The position numbers were made by a program, and so were the translations under genes. Of a stretch of 64,000 bases of DNA, positions 27,152 through 36,197 are shown piece after piece (position 1 is the stretch's first letter; the number at the start of each line of letters is the position of its first letter). The DNA lies in assembly GCA_903925075.1 (NCBI GenBank), contig CAIYDQ010000003.1, forward strand, positions 30,325-94,324, written 5' to 3'. Source of the DNA: an uncultured Geobacter sp. (lineage in GTDB: Bacteria; Desulfobacterota; Desulfuromonadia; Geobacterales; Geobacteraceae). Under the pieces are notes generated by a model. That model ran no database searches and had not been told where the DNA came from. It was given only the letters and a program-made list of their open reading frames with translations.

Positions 27152-29314
27152 ATGATGCAGCGATGGCAATGGCAGCGGCACCTCCTGGCCGCCTCGGCGT
27201 TCTTTCTCCTGTTCTGGGTCGGCGATGCGCTGATCGATTCCTTGTTCTGGGGGGGAAGCTTCGTCCGGGAGTTGATTTCGCCTGATCAGCGCGAGTTGTA
27301 CATGCGCAGCACCTCCTGTTTCCTTTTGTGCGTGCTGCTTTCGGCTCTTTTTCTGCTCTTCGAGCGCCGACGCCGGGACGAGATCGAACTCAGGCGCTCC
27401 GACGACTTTTCCCGCATCTTCTTCGAATCGGCAAACGACGCCATCTGCGTCATCGGCACCGACGGCATGACCATCCTCGGCGTGAACGGCATCTTCCTCG
27501 CCAAATTCGGCCTTACCCAGAAGGAGGCGGTCGGCATGTGCTTTCCCGATCTGATCGGCAGCCGACAGCTTCCCGAGGAGATCGTGATTCAGTTGGCGGA
27601 AAGCGCGGGGAGCGGCATCGCCTCGACCCACGAGATCAGTTATCCGGGAACGGACGGAGAGAAGATCTACGAGGAGATCTCCGCGCACCCGCTTGGACAC
27701 CCGCAGCAGGGGATCGACAGGGTGCTGCACGTGACGCGCGACATCACGGTGCGCAGGCGTTCGGAGGCGCTGCTCAAGGAGTCCGAGGCGAGGTATCGGG
27801 CGATCTTCGAAAACACCGGCACCGCCATGGCGATCATCCGCCCCGACGGCGTGTTGCGCATGGTGAACCGGGGATTCGAAGCGCTCACCGGGTATGATCG
27901 CCAGGAGCTTGAGGGGACCATGTCCCTGGCCGCCTTCGTCGGCGACGGCGACCGGGAGCAGATGCTGCAGCGGATCAGCCGACACGCGAGCGGCTGCACC
28001 GCCCAGCAATGCTTCGAGTTGCAAACGGTCGACCGTTTCGGCGCCGTCAGGTCCATGGCCGGCAACTGGGCCCCGATCGCCGGCACTGAGCAGGCCGTGA
28101 TCTCTTTGGTGGACATCAGCGCGCAGAAACGGGTCGAGGAGGCGCTGCGCAAAAGCAGGGCCACCCTGGCGGTGGCGCAGCGCATCGCCAGCTTGGGGAA
28201 CTGGGAGTGGGATCTCGCCAGCGACACCTTGATCTGGTCCGAGGAGATGTACCGCATCTTCGCGGTCACGCCCGGCGAATTCCGTCCCAGCCATGAGTTG
28301 GCCATGCAGGCGGTGCATCCCGAGGACCGGGAGTCGGTAACCAGGTCGGTGAACGACGCCATTTACAACAAGAAGGGGTATCACCTCGATTACCGGATCG
28401 TGCTCCCCGGGGGGCAGCAGCGGACCATCTCGGCGCGGGGCGAGGTGACCTACGACGCGCAAGGCACCCCGCTGCGCATGGTGGGGACCAATCAGGACGT
28501 ATCCTGGCGCGTCGAGGCGGAGCAGGCGATCAGGAGCTCGGAGGAGAAATTCTCCAAGGCCTTTCACGGCAGCCCGGACTCCATCGTCATTACCCGGGCC
28601 GACGACGGCTCCTATATCGACGTCAACGACGCCTTCTTGAACCACACCGGCTACAGCCGCGACGAGGTGATCGGCAGGAGCGCCGCGCAGATGAGGATCT
28701 GGGCCGATCCCGAGGCGCGCATGGTGATGCTGCGGCTCTTGAACCGCTACGGCCACGTGCGCAACCTCGATGTCCGCTTCCGGATGAAGTCGGGCGAGAT
28801 CAGGGAACTGCTCTGGTCGGCCGACGTGATCGAGTACCGGGGCGAGGCCTGCCTGATCGCCATTTCCCACGACGTCACCGATCAGCGCAATCTGGAGAAG
28901 GAGCTCTTGGAGAGCGACGCCCGCCTCTTCATGAAGCATGAGGAGCTGGTAAAGCTGTTCCACCAGATGGAGGGGATCAGGCGCGAATGGGAGGAGACCA
29001 TGGACTGCCTGGGCGACCTGTTCATAGTCGCCGACCAGTCGGGCAAGATCCGCAGGTTCAACCGGGCGGTGGAGGTCTTCACCGGCAAGCTGCACCGGGA
29101 GATTGTGGGCAGGGATTATCCGGGGTTGCTGGACGAGCATGGGCTGAAAGGGCATCTGGAGGCGCCCGGCGTGGAGCTGTTGCACGAGCCGAGCGGCAAG
29201 TGGCTGGTGCTCAAGCGCTACGGCTTTCAGGCCGCGGAGCTGGACGGCGGCATGCGCGAGGTGTTGATCGTCAACGACACCTCCGCGCTGCGCCCGCGCG
29301 CTATGTCAATTTAA
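27152..29314 (+). CDS. Membrane-anchored multi-PAS sensor without an output domain
   Basis: A 720-residue protein with two membrane helices (about 10-31 and 54-73) followed by about five PAS domains (near 85-200, 205-325, 330-450, 455-580 and 600-712). Clear PAS cores include ENTGTAMAIIRPDG, SLGNWEWDLASD, GSPDSIVITRADDG and LGDLFIVADQSGK. The protein ends inside or just after the last PAS domain; there is no HisKA, HATPase, GGDEF, EAL or MCP domain. The start at 27152 is chosen because GAGGTGAT lies six bases before; GTG at 27143 is inside that site. It starts eleven bases after mqnD. It may sense a signal and work through a partner, or be a truncated kinase. Confidence 0.85.
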   Translation: MMQRWQWQRHLLAASAFFLLFWVGDALIDSLFWGGSFVRELISPDQRELYMRSTSCFLLCVLLSALFLLFERRRRDEIELRRSDDFSRIFFESANDAICVIGTDGMTILGVNGIFLAKFGLTQKEAVGMCFPDLIGSRQLPEEIVIQLAESAGSGIASTHEISYPGTDGEKIYEEISAHPLGHPQQGIDRVLHVTRDITVRRRSEALLKESEARYRAIFENTGTAMAIIRPDGVLRMVNRGFEALTGYDRQELEGTMSLAAFVGDGDREQMLQRISRHASGCTAQQCFELQTVDRFGAVRSMAGNWAPIAGTEQAVISLVDISAQKRVEEALRKSRATLAVAQRIASLGNWEWDLASDTLIWSEEMYRIFAVTPGEFRPSHELAMQAVHPEDRESVTRSVNDAIYNKKGYHLDYRIVLPGGQQRTISARGEVTYDAQGTPLRMVGTNQDVSWRVEAEQAIRSSEEKFSKAFHGSPDSIVITRADDGSYIDVNDAFLNHTGYSRDEVIGRSAAQMRIWADPEARMVMLRLLNRYGHVRNLDVRFRMKSGEIRELLWSADVIEYRGEACLIAISHDVTDQRNLEKELLESDARLFMKHEELVKLFHQMEGIRREWEETMDCLGDLFIVADQSGKIRRFNRAVEVFTGKLHREIVGRDYPGLLDEHGLKGHLEAPGVELLHEPSGKWLVLKRYGFQAAELDGGMREVLIVNDTSALRPRAMSI

Positions 29315-29443
29315 GCTCGGCGCGCTCGCGCTCATTAGAAAGATGCGTTAAAACGGCCACTTGAGCGGGCACAGACTCATTGTTTGTTGACGCGATGGTG
29401 GCCGCGTGGTATAAAGTGACCTCGCCCAACAAAGGAGGTGCGC

Positions 29444-29908
29444 ATGGCATCAAACGAGCGGAGCGGCAGACTGGCGCGTATCTGCGCTATTTGCCTGATG
29501 TTCCTCCCGATCCACACGCTTCCCCTGCTGGCTGCAGAAAAGGCAGTAAACAACGTTGAAAAACCGGTAGCAAAGAGCGAAACACCCAAGAAGACGTCGA
29601 TGGTAACAAAGCTGGTGGGCATAGCCTCGTACTATGCCAAGAAGTTCCACGGGAGAAAGACTACCTCGGGAGAGCGTTATCAGCCGGAAATGATGACGGC
29701 CGCCCATCAGAGTCTTCCCTTGGGCACCAGGGTTCGGGTTAAGAACCTCGCCAACGACAAAGAAGTGACGGTGGTAGTCAATGACCGTTGCCGCAAGAAG
29801 AGTATCCCGTTCATAGATCTTTCGCGGGCTGCGGCAAAGAAGCTGGGATTTTTCGGGGCGGGAAGGGCCAACGTGGCCATTATTCCGTTGCTGGAAGGAG
29901 AATCCTGA
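29444..29908 (+). CDS. RlpA-like septal ring lytic transglycosylase family protein
   Basis: A 154-residue exported protein: basic N-terminus and signal peptide (to about residue 29), linker, then a double-psi beta-barrel domain (about 58-152). GIASYYAKKFHGRKTTSGERY contains the catalytic-type Asp/His-free GxASxYxxxFxGxxTASGE signature, and LPLGTRVRVKNLAND and VVVNDR follow RlpA. It has no SPOR domain, so septal targeting as in E. coli RlpA is not implied. AAAGGAGGTGCGC precedes ATG 29444. A strong terminator follows. Confidence 0.87.
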   Translation: MASNERSGRLARICAICLMFLPIHTLPLLAAEKAVNNVEKPVAKSETPKKTSMVTKLVGIASYYAKKFHGRKTTSGERYQPEMMTAAHQSLPLGTRVRVKNLANDKEVTVVVNDRCRKKSIPFIDLSRAAAKKLGFFGAGRANVAIIPLLEGES

Positions 29909-29943
29909 AACATAAACCGCATCACAAACTGGGCGAAGCAGTG

Positions 29944-29975
29944 AAAAAGGCCGGGGCGATCCCCCGGCCTTTTTT
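29944..29975 (+). terminator. Bidirectional intrinsic terminator after the RlpA gene
   Basis: Stem AAGGCCGGGG/CCCCGGCCTT with a loop of GCGATC-like bases, flanked by A5 and T6. It sits between the convergent RlpA and chagasin-like genes and can serve both. Confidence 0.92.
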
Positions 29976-30025
29976 CGTGAACGATGTTCGGTTCGAAGAG
30001 GATGGGCCTGCCCGCTTCCGTTATT

Positions 30026-30436
30026 TCATTCGCCGACCTCTATGGTGACTTCGAAGATCCGCGTCGAAGCGGCGACGCTTTCGAAGGGGCGGTGGTAGAT
30101 GAATTTCAAGGGCGCGCTGCCGACGGCGCTAGCCTGGAAGCTGAAGCTGTAGATCCCGCCGGCGCCCAGCGCACGGCTGTCGGGAGCGAACTGCGGCTCT
30201 CCCAGCTGCGCCAGCACGGCATCGGCTCCTGCGCTCTTCTCCCAGACGAAGCCGGTCGTGGGATTGCCTCTCAGTCGGACCGTCAGCTTTTGTCCTCGGC
30301 AAAGCGTCACGGTCGAGCCGGCGGCGTCCTCTTCGATCACCTTTGCGGGCGCAGGCGCAGCGCACGCCTGTCCGGGGCAGGCCCAGACGAGAGCCGCCAT
30401 CGCCACCAGTATGCTGCGCAGTCGTTTGCGAGACAT
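30026..30436 (-). CDS. Chagasin-like (I42 family) cysteine-protease inhibitor
   Basis: A 136-residue exported protein: signal peptide (about 1-26, ending ACAAPA) then an I42 fold. The three inhibitory loops are visible: GNPTTGFVW (L2), LGAGGIYSF (L4) and YHRPFE (L6, usually RPW). Family members block papain-like cysteine proteases in the periplasm; target here is unknown. AAGGAGG precedes ATG 30436. It lies 17 bases after a small membrane-protein gene in the same operon. Confidence 0.87.
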   Translation of the reverse strand: MSRKRLRSILVAMAALVWACPGQACAAPAPAKVIEEDAAGSTVTLCRGQKLTVRLRGNPTTGFVWEKSAGADAVLAQLGEPQFAPDSRALGAGGIYSFSFQASAVGSAPLKFIYHRPFESVAASTRIFEVTIEVGE

Positions 30437-30453
30437 AGCTTGAACCTCCTTAG

Positions 30454-30834
30454 CTATTTATCGAGCGTCTTGGCCGGTCGCGCGCTGCCGCTCGCGTGTT
30501 CGGCCCGGTCTTTTTTCTTCCCCGCCAGATAAGCGTCGACCGTGCCGATTATCCAGCAAAGAAGCAGGAGCGCCGAAATCCGGTTGCTGGTCGCATCGTC
30601 TGGCGCCCGGCTTGCCGATTTCAGCAGCGCGACCATGTCGACCGAACTCCCCTCCGATTCCATCCTTTCCAAAATGGCGAACGCCTGCTGGCCGGCCTTG
30701 CGCACGATGAAAGCCAAGCAGGCGGAGACCAACACGATCAAGGCGATGCCCCGCAGATAGCACCGAAGCCAAAGTTGTCCCACGCCCGGATAAACCAGCG
30801 CGGACAGGAGCGCTCCCTTGAGCGATTTTTTCAT
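30454..30834 (-). CDS. Small membrane protein of unknown function
   Basis: A 126-residue protein with the N-terminal motif LVYPGVGQLWLRCYLRGI and two or three membrane helices (about 8-25, 28-44 and 85-105). The YPGxGQxxxxxxxxGI pattern resembles the turn of TM2-type proteins, but the rest is not diagnostic. AGGAGGACCT precedes ATG 30834. It is the first gene of a unit with the chagasin-like inhibitor. I do not recognise a specific family. Confidence 0.7.
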   Translation of the reverse strand: MKKSLKGALLSALVYPGVGQLWLRCYLRGIALIVLVSACLAFIVRKAGQQAFAILERMESEGSSVDMVALLKSASRAPDDATSNRISALLLLCWIIGTVDAYLAGKKKDRAEHASGSARPAKTLDK

Positions 30835-30865
30835 AGGTCCTCCTCTAGGCGCCGTCCATAACGAC

Positions 30866-30934
30866 TTCCCATAATTCCCATAGTTCCCATAGTTCCCATA
30901 GTTCCCATAATTCCCACGCTGGAGGGCGTGGGAA
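30866..30934. repeat. 9-bp tandem repeat (about 5 units) next to a hairpin
   Basis: Unit TTCCCATAG/A is repeated five times (30866-30910) and runs straight into a hairpin of TTCCCACGC with GCGTGGGAA. The following 30935-31049 contains nothing recognisable. Confidence 0.85.
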
Positions 30935-31049
30935 CTATCGGTCGGAGAACATCGGATCTGCTGAATAGTAACAGCTAAGAATAAATAAGGAAGGCAGCCG
31001 ATTCACAAGCAGTGGGTGGGAGTGGGGCTAATGCATGCGTCCGCGCCGG

Positions 31050-31700
31050 TCAGAACTCGAACAAGAACCCACCGAGGCAACTGGTGCCGCCGATATTGAG
31101 GGAGTCGCCGGAAACGGTATTCGCCATGGCGCGCGTGTATTTCCCCTCAACGAAGAGATAGGTGTGGTAGATGCGCGCCTCCTTATACAAACTCTTTGCC
31201 GCGTCGGAGTCCAGGGCGTCCAGTAAAAGCTGCACGCCTCCCCTGGCGTGGTACCCGTTCACCGAGCCTTGCGTCGTTCCCTGGTCTTTCACCTCCAGAC
31301 GATAGAACATCCGCGTGTAGCCGCCTCCCGCGTAGGGGACCAGCCACTGGTTCTCGTTGAATATGCCGCGCGCCAGCACGAAGACGTTCAAGGGCGCGTG
31401 CTGGCTGGTCACCTCGCCGGCCGGCACCGTGCCGCTGGAACTTACGGCCTGACCTTTCCCGGTAGCCGAGCCGTAACTCACTTCGATCCCTACCTCGACG
31501 TTTCTGTGCACTTTATACGACAGAGAGCCGCCGTATTCGCCCAGGTAACTGCTGCCGTAAAACTGCGACCAGTTGGCAGTGGCGGGGAAAAAGGCTCCCC
31601 CTTTCAACTCCAACGACCAGTGAGGCCGGCCGGTCCGGGCGTCGTCCGCACATGCAAAGCTTGGCAACAGTATCAGGAACAACAGTATGAATTTTTTCAA
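31050..31700 (-). CDS. Outer-membrane beta-barrel protein
   Basis: A 216-residue exported protein with signal peptide [18 protein letters not shown] and alternating beta-strand patterns ([52 protein letters not shown]) ending in a C-terminal aromatic FEF typical of barrels recognised by the BAM complex. Start is TTG 31700, with GGAGG upstream, and it overlaps the stop of the CFI-box gene (TTGA), so it is co-translated with it. A role as partner or anchor of that surface protein is inferred from coupling only. Confidence 0.8.
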   Translation of the reverse strand: MKKFILLFLILLPSFACADDARTGRPHWSLELKGGAFFPATANWSQFYGSSYLGEYGGSLSYKVHRNVEVGIEVSYGSATGKGQAVSSSGTVPAGEVTSQHAPLNVFVLARGIFNENQWLVPYAGGGYTRMFYRLEVKDQGTTQGSVNGYHARGGVQLLLDALDSDAAKSLYKEARIYHTYLFVEGKYTRAMANTVSGDSLNIGGTSCLGGFLFEF

Positions 31701-33568
31701 CGCATGCCTCCGGAGTGGACCAGCAGCCTTCTAGCATTTCTCCGGCGCGATAACGCTGAAAAAGCGATAGCTAGCATCATAATGGCGATTTTTGCCGGCA
31801 ATGGGACGTGCAACAGTAAGAACGAGCCGACCACCAGCGGCAGCAATGCCAGGCGTACCGGGGCTTTCAACCAGGGGTGCACGTTGATGAAATGGGCGCC
31901 CTTGGGGCCGTAGTGGTAGTACCAGGCGACGAATGCACGGCCGGGCGCGTTGGTTAAAAGGAAGCGGTCCCTGAAGTCGCGCAGCACCTGCACTTGCGGC
32001 GCGGAGTAGAAGCCGAAGGCCGCGGTGGCGATGAAGCACCCCTCGCCCTTCAGGTTGGGAACAGGGGCGATCGGGGCCGGGGCCTCTTTGACGACGTTGG
32101 ACTGAGGGCTGGGCGCAGCGGCAGCCAGCACTTGGTTGGTCTCGTTGGAGAAGGTGCTCTCGTTGCCGCTTCCAGGACTTGAGGGAAGGGTGCCGTCGAT
32201 CACGGCGGTAACGGCTGCGAAAAACCTGAGCTCGGCCAAGGCGGCGACGGTCACGAAATAGGGTGTGCCGTTGGTCAATCCGGTAAGCGTCGCCGTGGTG
32301 ACCGAGGCTGCGACGTCCCTGGTTGTCGGATTGGCGGGAAGGTTGGCGGTGTCGGCCGTGGTGCTGTAGAAGATCCGGTAGCCGGTTGCGCCGGGAACGG
32401 CAGTCCAGGTGAGTTGGAGTGACTGGTTCAGTGAGGTGACGCTGGCCAGTTGCGGCGCGGCCGGTGTGGTCGGAGGCGTGGTCGGCAGGTTGCTCAAGGT
32501 GGCGCTGTTGGTGGATACCTTAAAGCCAGAGGGACCTTCGGTGGCCTGCGCGCCGCTGTAGCTTGGAGGACTCTTGGAAAACCGGGAGACCGTATCGTAG
32601 TAGACGCGATACGCGGTCACCTTGGGGTTGGCGCTTGTGCTCCAGCTGAGCGCCATGGTCGACGGCGTGCTTAACGAGGAGGAGAGGTCGCCGATCGGAG
32701 CGAGAATGTTGTCGCTGAACGGGCCGCCGTACGCTCCCATGTCGGAGGTGCTGGTGTTGAAGGAGTTCGGGTATGAGGGATTGCCGGAGCCCACGGCGGG
32801 CGAATTCGGCCGCAGATGGAAATCGCTTGCCGGGTCCACGAACAGCGGGTCGGCATTGGGCCTGCCCGCTTGTGGGTTCGGCACAGAGTTTAGACCGAGG
32901 TCGGAGACGCCGTTGCTGCCGTTGGCGAAAAAATAGCTGTACGACAAGGTCACTGCGCTGCCGGTGATGGCGGTGCCGTTTCCGTAGAATATGTCGTTGG
33001 TGATAACGACGTTGGAGCTGGTGCTGATGGCCGTTTTATTGCTGACGAAGGTGTTGTTGATGATGGAGGTGTTGATGGTGTTGGCGTCCTGGATCTGAAC
33101 GGCGGTGCCGGACTGGCCCAGGTGGAAGACGTTGCTCCTGATGTCGATGGCATTGCCGCCGCTTATCGAGATGGCGACCGTCGCGCTCTGGAAGGTGAAG
33201 TTGCTGATGGTTACGTCGTGAAGGCCAGCCAGGGAGATGGTGGTGCCGGCGCTGTTAAGGAAAGTGTTCGCAGTGCTGGTCCCTTTGATCTGGATGTTGC
33301 TGACAGGGGAAAACGATTCCACGTAGGGATTGCCGTTGTCGGCTTGAACCTCGATGATGAACCTGTCGCCGGTATGGAGCGGATCCTGGCGGTTGGCGTT
33401 GATTTGGATTATGGCTGCTCCGATGGTGCCGAATTCCCCGGCCGCCGGATTATGCCGGACGATCAGGGTTACCACCGGGTTTGCCGCGGCCATGGCGACT
33501 TCAGGTGTGGATATGCCCAAAAGAACGCATGCAGCGGCTGCTAAAAAGATAAACCGGGCCAATCGCAT
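31697..33568 (-). CDS. Surface beta-helix/fibronectin III protein with CFI-box C-terminal domain
   Basis: A 623-residue exported protein. Signal peptide ends about residue 28. Residues about 60-260 show repeated parallel beta-helix turns ([46 protein letters not shown]). Two fibronectin III-like domains follow (about 290-370 and 375-470, [16 protein letters not shown]). The C-terminus starts with [25 protein letters not shown], the CFI-box motif, then a membrane helix and a basic RRRNARR tail (about 575-610). Such tails suggest retention at the membrane or processing. AAGGCGG precedes ATG 33568. Binding target unknown. Confidence 0.82.
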   Translation of the reverse strand: MRLARFIFLAAAACVLLGISTPEVAMAAANPVVTLIVRHNPAAGEFGTIGAAIIQINANRQDPLHTGDRFIIEVQADNGNPYVESFSPVSNIQIKGTSTANTFLNSAGTTISLAGLHDVTISNFTFQSATVAISISGGNAIDIRSNVFHLGQSGTAVQIQDANTINTSIINNTFVSNKTAISTSSNVVITNDIFYGNGTAITGSAVTLSYSYFFANGSNGVSDLGLNSVPNPQAGRPNADPLFVDPASDFHLRPNSPAVGSGNPSYPNSFNTSTSDMGAYGGPFSDNILAPIGDLSSSLSTPSTMALSWSTSANPKVTAYRVYYDTVSRFSKSPPSYSGAQATEGPSGFKVSTNSATLSNLPTTPPTTPAAPQLASVTSLNQSLQLTWTAVPGATGYRIFYSTTADTANLPANPTTRDVAASVTTATLTGLTNGTPYFVTVAALAELRFFAAVTAVIDGTLPSSPGSGNESTFSNETNQVLAAAAPSPQSNVVKEAPAPIAPVPNLKGEGCFIATAAFGFYSAPQVQVLRDFRDRFLLTNAPGRAFVAWYYHYGPKGAHFINVHPWLKAPVRLALLPLVVGSFLLLHVPLPAKIAIMMLAIAFSALSRRRNARRLLVHSGGMR

Positions 33569-33719
33569 AATAACCGCCTTGACTTGCTAATATCCTTCGG
33601 GAAAAAAACGGAAACGGCTTGCTCAAAAGCGCGTCTGCCGAGAAGTCTTTCCCAAAGGTGCGGGCATACTAGCATAAGGCAAGGCAAATTTTCAAAGATT
33701 AATCCGAGAAATCAAAAAA

Positions 33720-33850
33720 GGCTCGCACACGGATGAAACGGATTGGACGGATATAAACAGATCAAGCGAAAGTCTTTGGTTACCCCAAAAGCCTTGCCTT
33801 ATCAGATTTTATCCGTTACATCCGTCAAATCCGTGTGCGAGCCTTTGATC
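33720..33850. repeat. Palindromic repeat family A, copy 2
   Basis: Left arm GCTCGCACACGGATGAAACG, core GTCTTTGGTTACCCCAAAA, right arm ATCCGTCAAATCCGTGTGCG. It lies just beyond the stop of the TPR gene. The neighbouring 33569-33719 holds no gene or clear promoter. Confidence 0.85.
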
Positions 33851-33866
33851 CTGCCTGCCTTTCCGT

Positions 33867-35771
33867 CTATTCGGCGTCGGCCTTTTTCTTGGCCTTCTTT
33901 TTCTTCTTCTTGGATTTCTTGCCGGCGGCCGGCTTGTCGCCTTTGCCTTTTTTACCTTTCTTCAGCGACTTCCCCTTGTGCTTGCGGTAGCTTCTGGGCT
34001 CCGGGGTGAGCTCGTCCTTGATGTTGCTCAACAGCACGGTCGCCTCTTCCAGTTCCGGGTCCGCCTTCTTGGCCGCCTCCAGCGACTGCTTGGCCTCGGC
34101 GATCCTGCCGCTTTTCATCTGCACGCGCCCCATGGCGTTCAGGGCCTTGGCGTGGTCCGGCTTCAGGTTGACCGCTTCCTTGTACTGGGCGGTCGCCTCG
34201 TCGTAATCCTTCTTGAACTCATAGACCAGGCCCAACTTGTAATGGGCGTTGGCGTCGGTCGGCGCCAGTTCCACCCCTTCCTTCAACAAAGCCGCCAGCG
34301 CGTCGTAATTCTTGTTCTTCACGTAGATGGCGGTCAGCGCGGTGCGCGCCTCGGCGTCATCCTTCTTGAGGCGCAGGACTTCCTGGTACTCCTTGGCCGC
34401 CTCGTCCATCAGGTTGCGTTTTTTCTGCAGGTTGGCAAGCTCGCGGTGCGCGTCGAGCGATTCGTTGTCCAGCTTGATGGCGCTCGCGTAGGCCTCGGCC
34501 GCGGCCGGGAAATCCTTGACGTTGGCGTAGGCGCGGGCCAGCTTCAACTGCACCACCGGGTCCGCCGGTTTTCTTTTGATCAGCTCGCGGTACTGCTCCA
34601 GCGCCGGCGCGAAGCTACCCCGCAGCGTGTAGATGTCCGCCAGATGCTGGCGCGCCTCTTCGTTCTCCGGGGTGCTGGAGAGCACTTGGCGGTACTCGAC
34701 CACCGCCTCGTCCAAAAGCGCCTTGCGCTCGTAGATGGTGGCGAGGTTGAAGTGCAACTGCGGGTTTTCCGCCTTGTTGCGCAGCGCCTCGCGGTAGGAA
34801 TGGATGGCCTCGTCCTCCCGGCCGTCGGACAGCTGGCAGTCGCCCAGGCGCTGCAGCGCCACGGCGTCGGCCGGCTCTTCCTGCAGCCGCAAACGATATT
34901 CGCCGATGGCCTTATCGTATTCCTTGCGCGTCCGGAAGCCGTCGCCCAGCGCCAGGTGGTTGATCTTCGGCGGCTCGACGGGCTTGACCACGATCCCGGC
35001 CAGCACGCGCTCGTACTCCGCGTTCTGCAATTCCCCCTTGCGGGAATAGACCTCGGCCAGCAGCCGATGGATCTCCTTGTTGCCCGGTTCGGCAAGCGCC
35101 GCCTGCTTCAGTTCCCACATCGCCTTGTCGGTCTCGCCGCGGGCCAGGAGCAGCTCGCCCAGACCGTGCCGCGCCCGGCCGTTGCCCGGCTGGATGCGGA
35201 GCGCCTTGCGGTAGGCGTCCTCCGCCTTTTGCATCTGGCCGACCGCTACGTAGGCTGCGGCCTGCTCGACGTGCAGGGCGGCGTCTTCAGGGAAAGCGGC
35301 CAGCGCCTCCGAGAAGTGGTAGATGGCGAGCCGGTTCAGGTTTCTTTCCGCCAGAAAGCGGGCCATGCCGGCGTTGTAGCGCGGGTCCCCGCTCTTTAGC
35401 CCCGCCGACAACTCGACGGCGGCCTCCTCGCCCCCTCCCTTTTTCTGGTGCAAGAGGCCCAGGTTGCCCGCCGCCGGATAAAACTCCGGGTCGATGGCCA
35501 GGGTTTCCGCGTATTCCACGGCCGCAGCGTCGCTGCTGCCGCCGCGCTCCAATTGCAGCCCCTTGAGGAAATGACCGGCGGCGCCCGTGGGACAGAGCTC
35601 GGTCACCTTTTTTTCGACCTCCAGGCGCTTAACCTGGGTGGTTTGCGCCGGCAACTCCAGGAGCAACTTCTTCGCGTCGCGGCAGCGGTCGGTCCCGGCG
35701 AACGGCCAATTGAAGCCGGTCGTGAAGATGGTCATCGCCAAAAGCGACGAGAGTGCTACGTATTTTTTCAT
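33867..35771 (-). CDS. Exported tetratricopeptide-repeat protein with poly-lysine tail
   Basis: A 634-residue protein with a signal-like N-terminus (to about residue 19) and some fifteen TPR units from about residue 60 to 560, such as AVEYAETLAIDPEFYPAAGNLGLLH and DEATAQYKEAVNLKPDHAKALNAMGRV. The C-terminal 55 residues are rich in lysine (KSLKKGKKGKGDK, KKSKKKKKKAKKK). The TPR array suggests a scaffold for envelope protein assembly. The polybasic tail is unusual for an exported protein. A good promoter lies at 35975-35947. Confidence 0.82.
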   Translation of the reverse strand: MKKYVALSSLLAMTIFTTGFNWPFAGTDRCRDAKKLLLELPAQTTQVKRLEVEKKVTELCPTGAAGHFLKGLQLERGGSSDAAAVEYAETLAIDPEFYPAAGNLGLLHQKKGGGEEAAVELSAGLKSGDPRYNAGMARFLAERNLNRLAIYHFSEALAAFPEDAALHVEQAAAYVAVGQMQKAEDAYRKALRIQPGNGRARHGLGELLLARGETDKAMWELKQAALAEPGNKEIHRLLAEVYSRKGELQNAEYERVLAGIVVKPVEPPKINHLALGDGFRTRKEYDKAIGEYRLRLQEEPADAVALQRLGDCQLSDGREDEAIHSYREALRNKAENPQLHFNLATIYERKALLDEAVVEYRQVLSSTPENEEARQHLADIYTLRGSFAPALEQYRELIKRKPADPVVQLKLARAYANVKDFPAAAEAYASAIKLDNESLDAHRELANLQKKRNLMDEAAKEYQEVLRLKKDDAEARTALTAIYVKNKNYDALAALLKEGVELAPTDANAHYKLGLVYEFKKDYDEATAQYKEAVNLKPDHAKALNAMGRVQMKSGRIAEAKQSLEAAKKADPELEEATVLLSNIKDELTPEPRSYRKHKGKSLKKGKKGKGDKPAAGKKSKKKKKKAKKKADAE

Positions 35772-35946
35772 AGAGGCCCTTTTGCATCGGAATTTACCAT
35801 GCGCGTGTTAGCTGCGCCGCGATCATTCAAACACCTGTAACGCCCTGGGAGACCTGATTGTGGTAGGCGGGTCGGCGGCATATTTCCCGCGAGCGGACGG
35901 AGACGGTCGCGCCGGGGAGGAAGGTAGGGAGGCAATGAGTTGGCGC

Positions 35947-35975
35947 ATTATACACACCTGCCGCGGCGAATTCAA
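35947..35975 (-). promoter_or_regulatory. Sigma-70-like promoter of the TPR gene
   Basis: Minus strand TTGAAT (35975-35970), 17-base spacer, TATAAT (35952-35947). The predicted start near 35940 leaves a leader of about 170 bases. The region 35772-36197 has no gene: it holds this promoter, the divergent promoter at 36067-36095 and a hairpin at 36102-36136. Confidence 0.65.
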
Positions 35976-36066
35976 TTCTAAACCGGCAATCGCCAGTGAT
36001 CCCGTTCACTTGCCCCCATATGCCGTCGTAAAAACGGGCCGAGACGCACATTAGAACGGGATTGCC

Positions 36067-36095
36067 TTGACTTTCATGATAAAGATGGTTAAATC
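36067..36095 (+). promoter_or_regulatory. Candidate promoter of hsp20-lon-thiL
   Basis: TTGACT (36067-36072), 17-base spacer, TAAATC (36090-36095). The predicted start at about 36102 coincides with the left foot of a terminator-like hairpin. A separate heat-shock sigma promoter was not recognised. Confidence 0.45.
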
Positions 36096-36101
36096 AAAAG
36101 C

Positions 36102-36136
36102 ACCGACCTGTCGCAACGACGACGGGCCGGTTTTTT
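36102..36136 (+). terminator. Terminator-like hairpin in the leader of hsp20
   Basis: Stem ACCG-A-CCTGTCG with CGACGGG-C-CGGT, eleven pairs with one A-C mismatch and one wobble, loop CAACGA, followed by T6. No gene upstream on this strand needs a terminator, so it may attenuate hsp20-lon transcription or end a short RNA. On the other strand it ends in TTTT only. Confidence 0.6.
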
Positions 36137-36197
36137 CAAGTTGGCGTTCAGGACAGCACCGCAGGCAGCAGGGGCGGGACTTGAGTTGAGGGGCGAC

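Noticed and set aside
27128..29185. 685-codon minus-strand open frame opposite the PAS protein
   Set aside because: The plus strand has clear PAS motifs and a ribosome site; the minus frame has no recognisable domain and has shadow-type composition.
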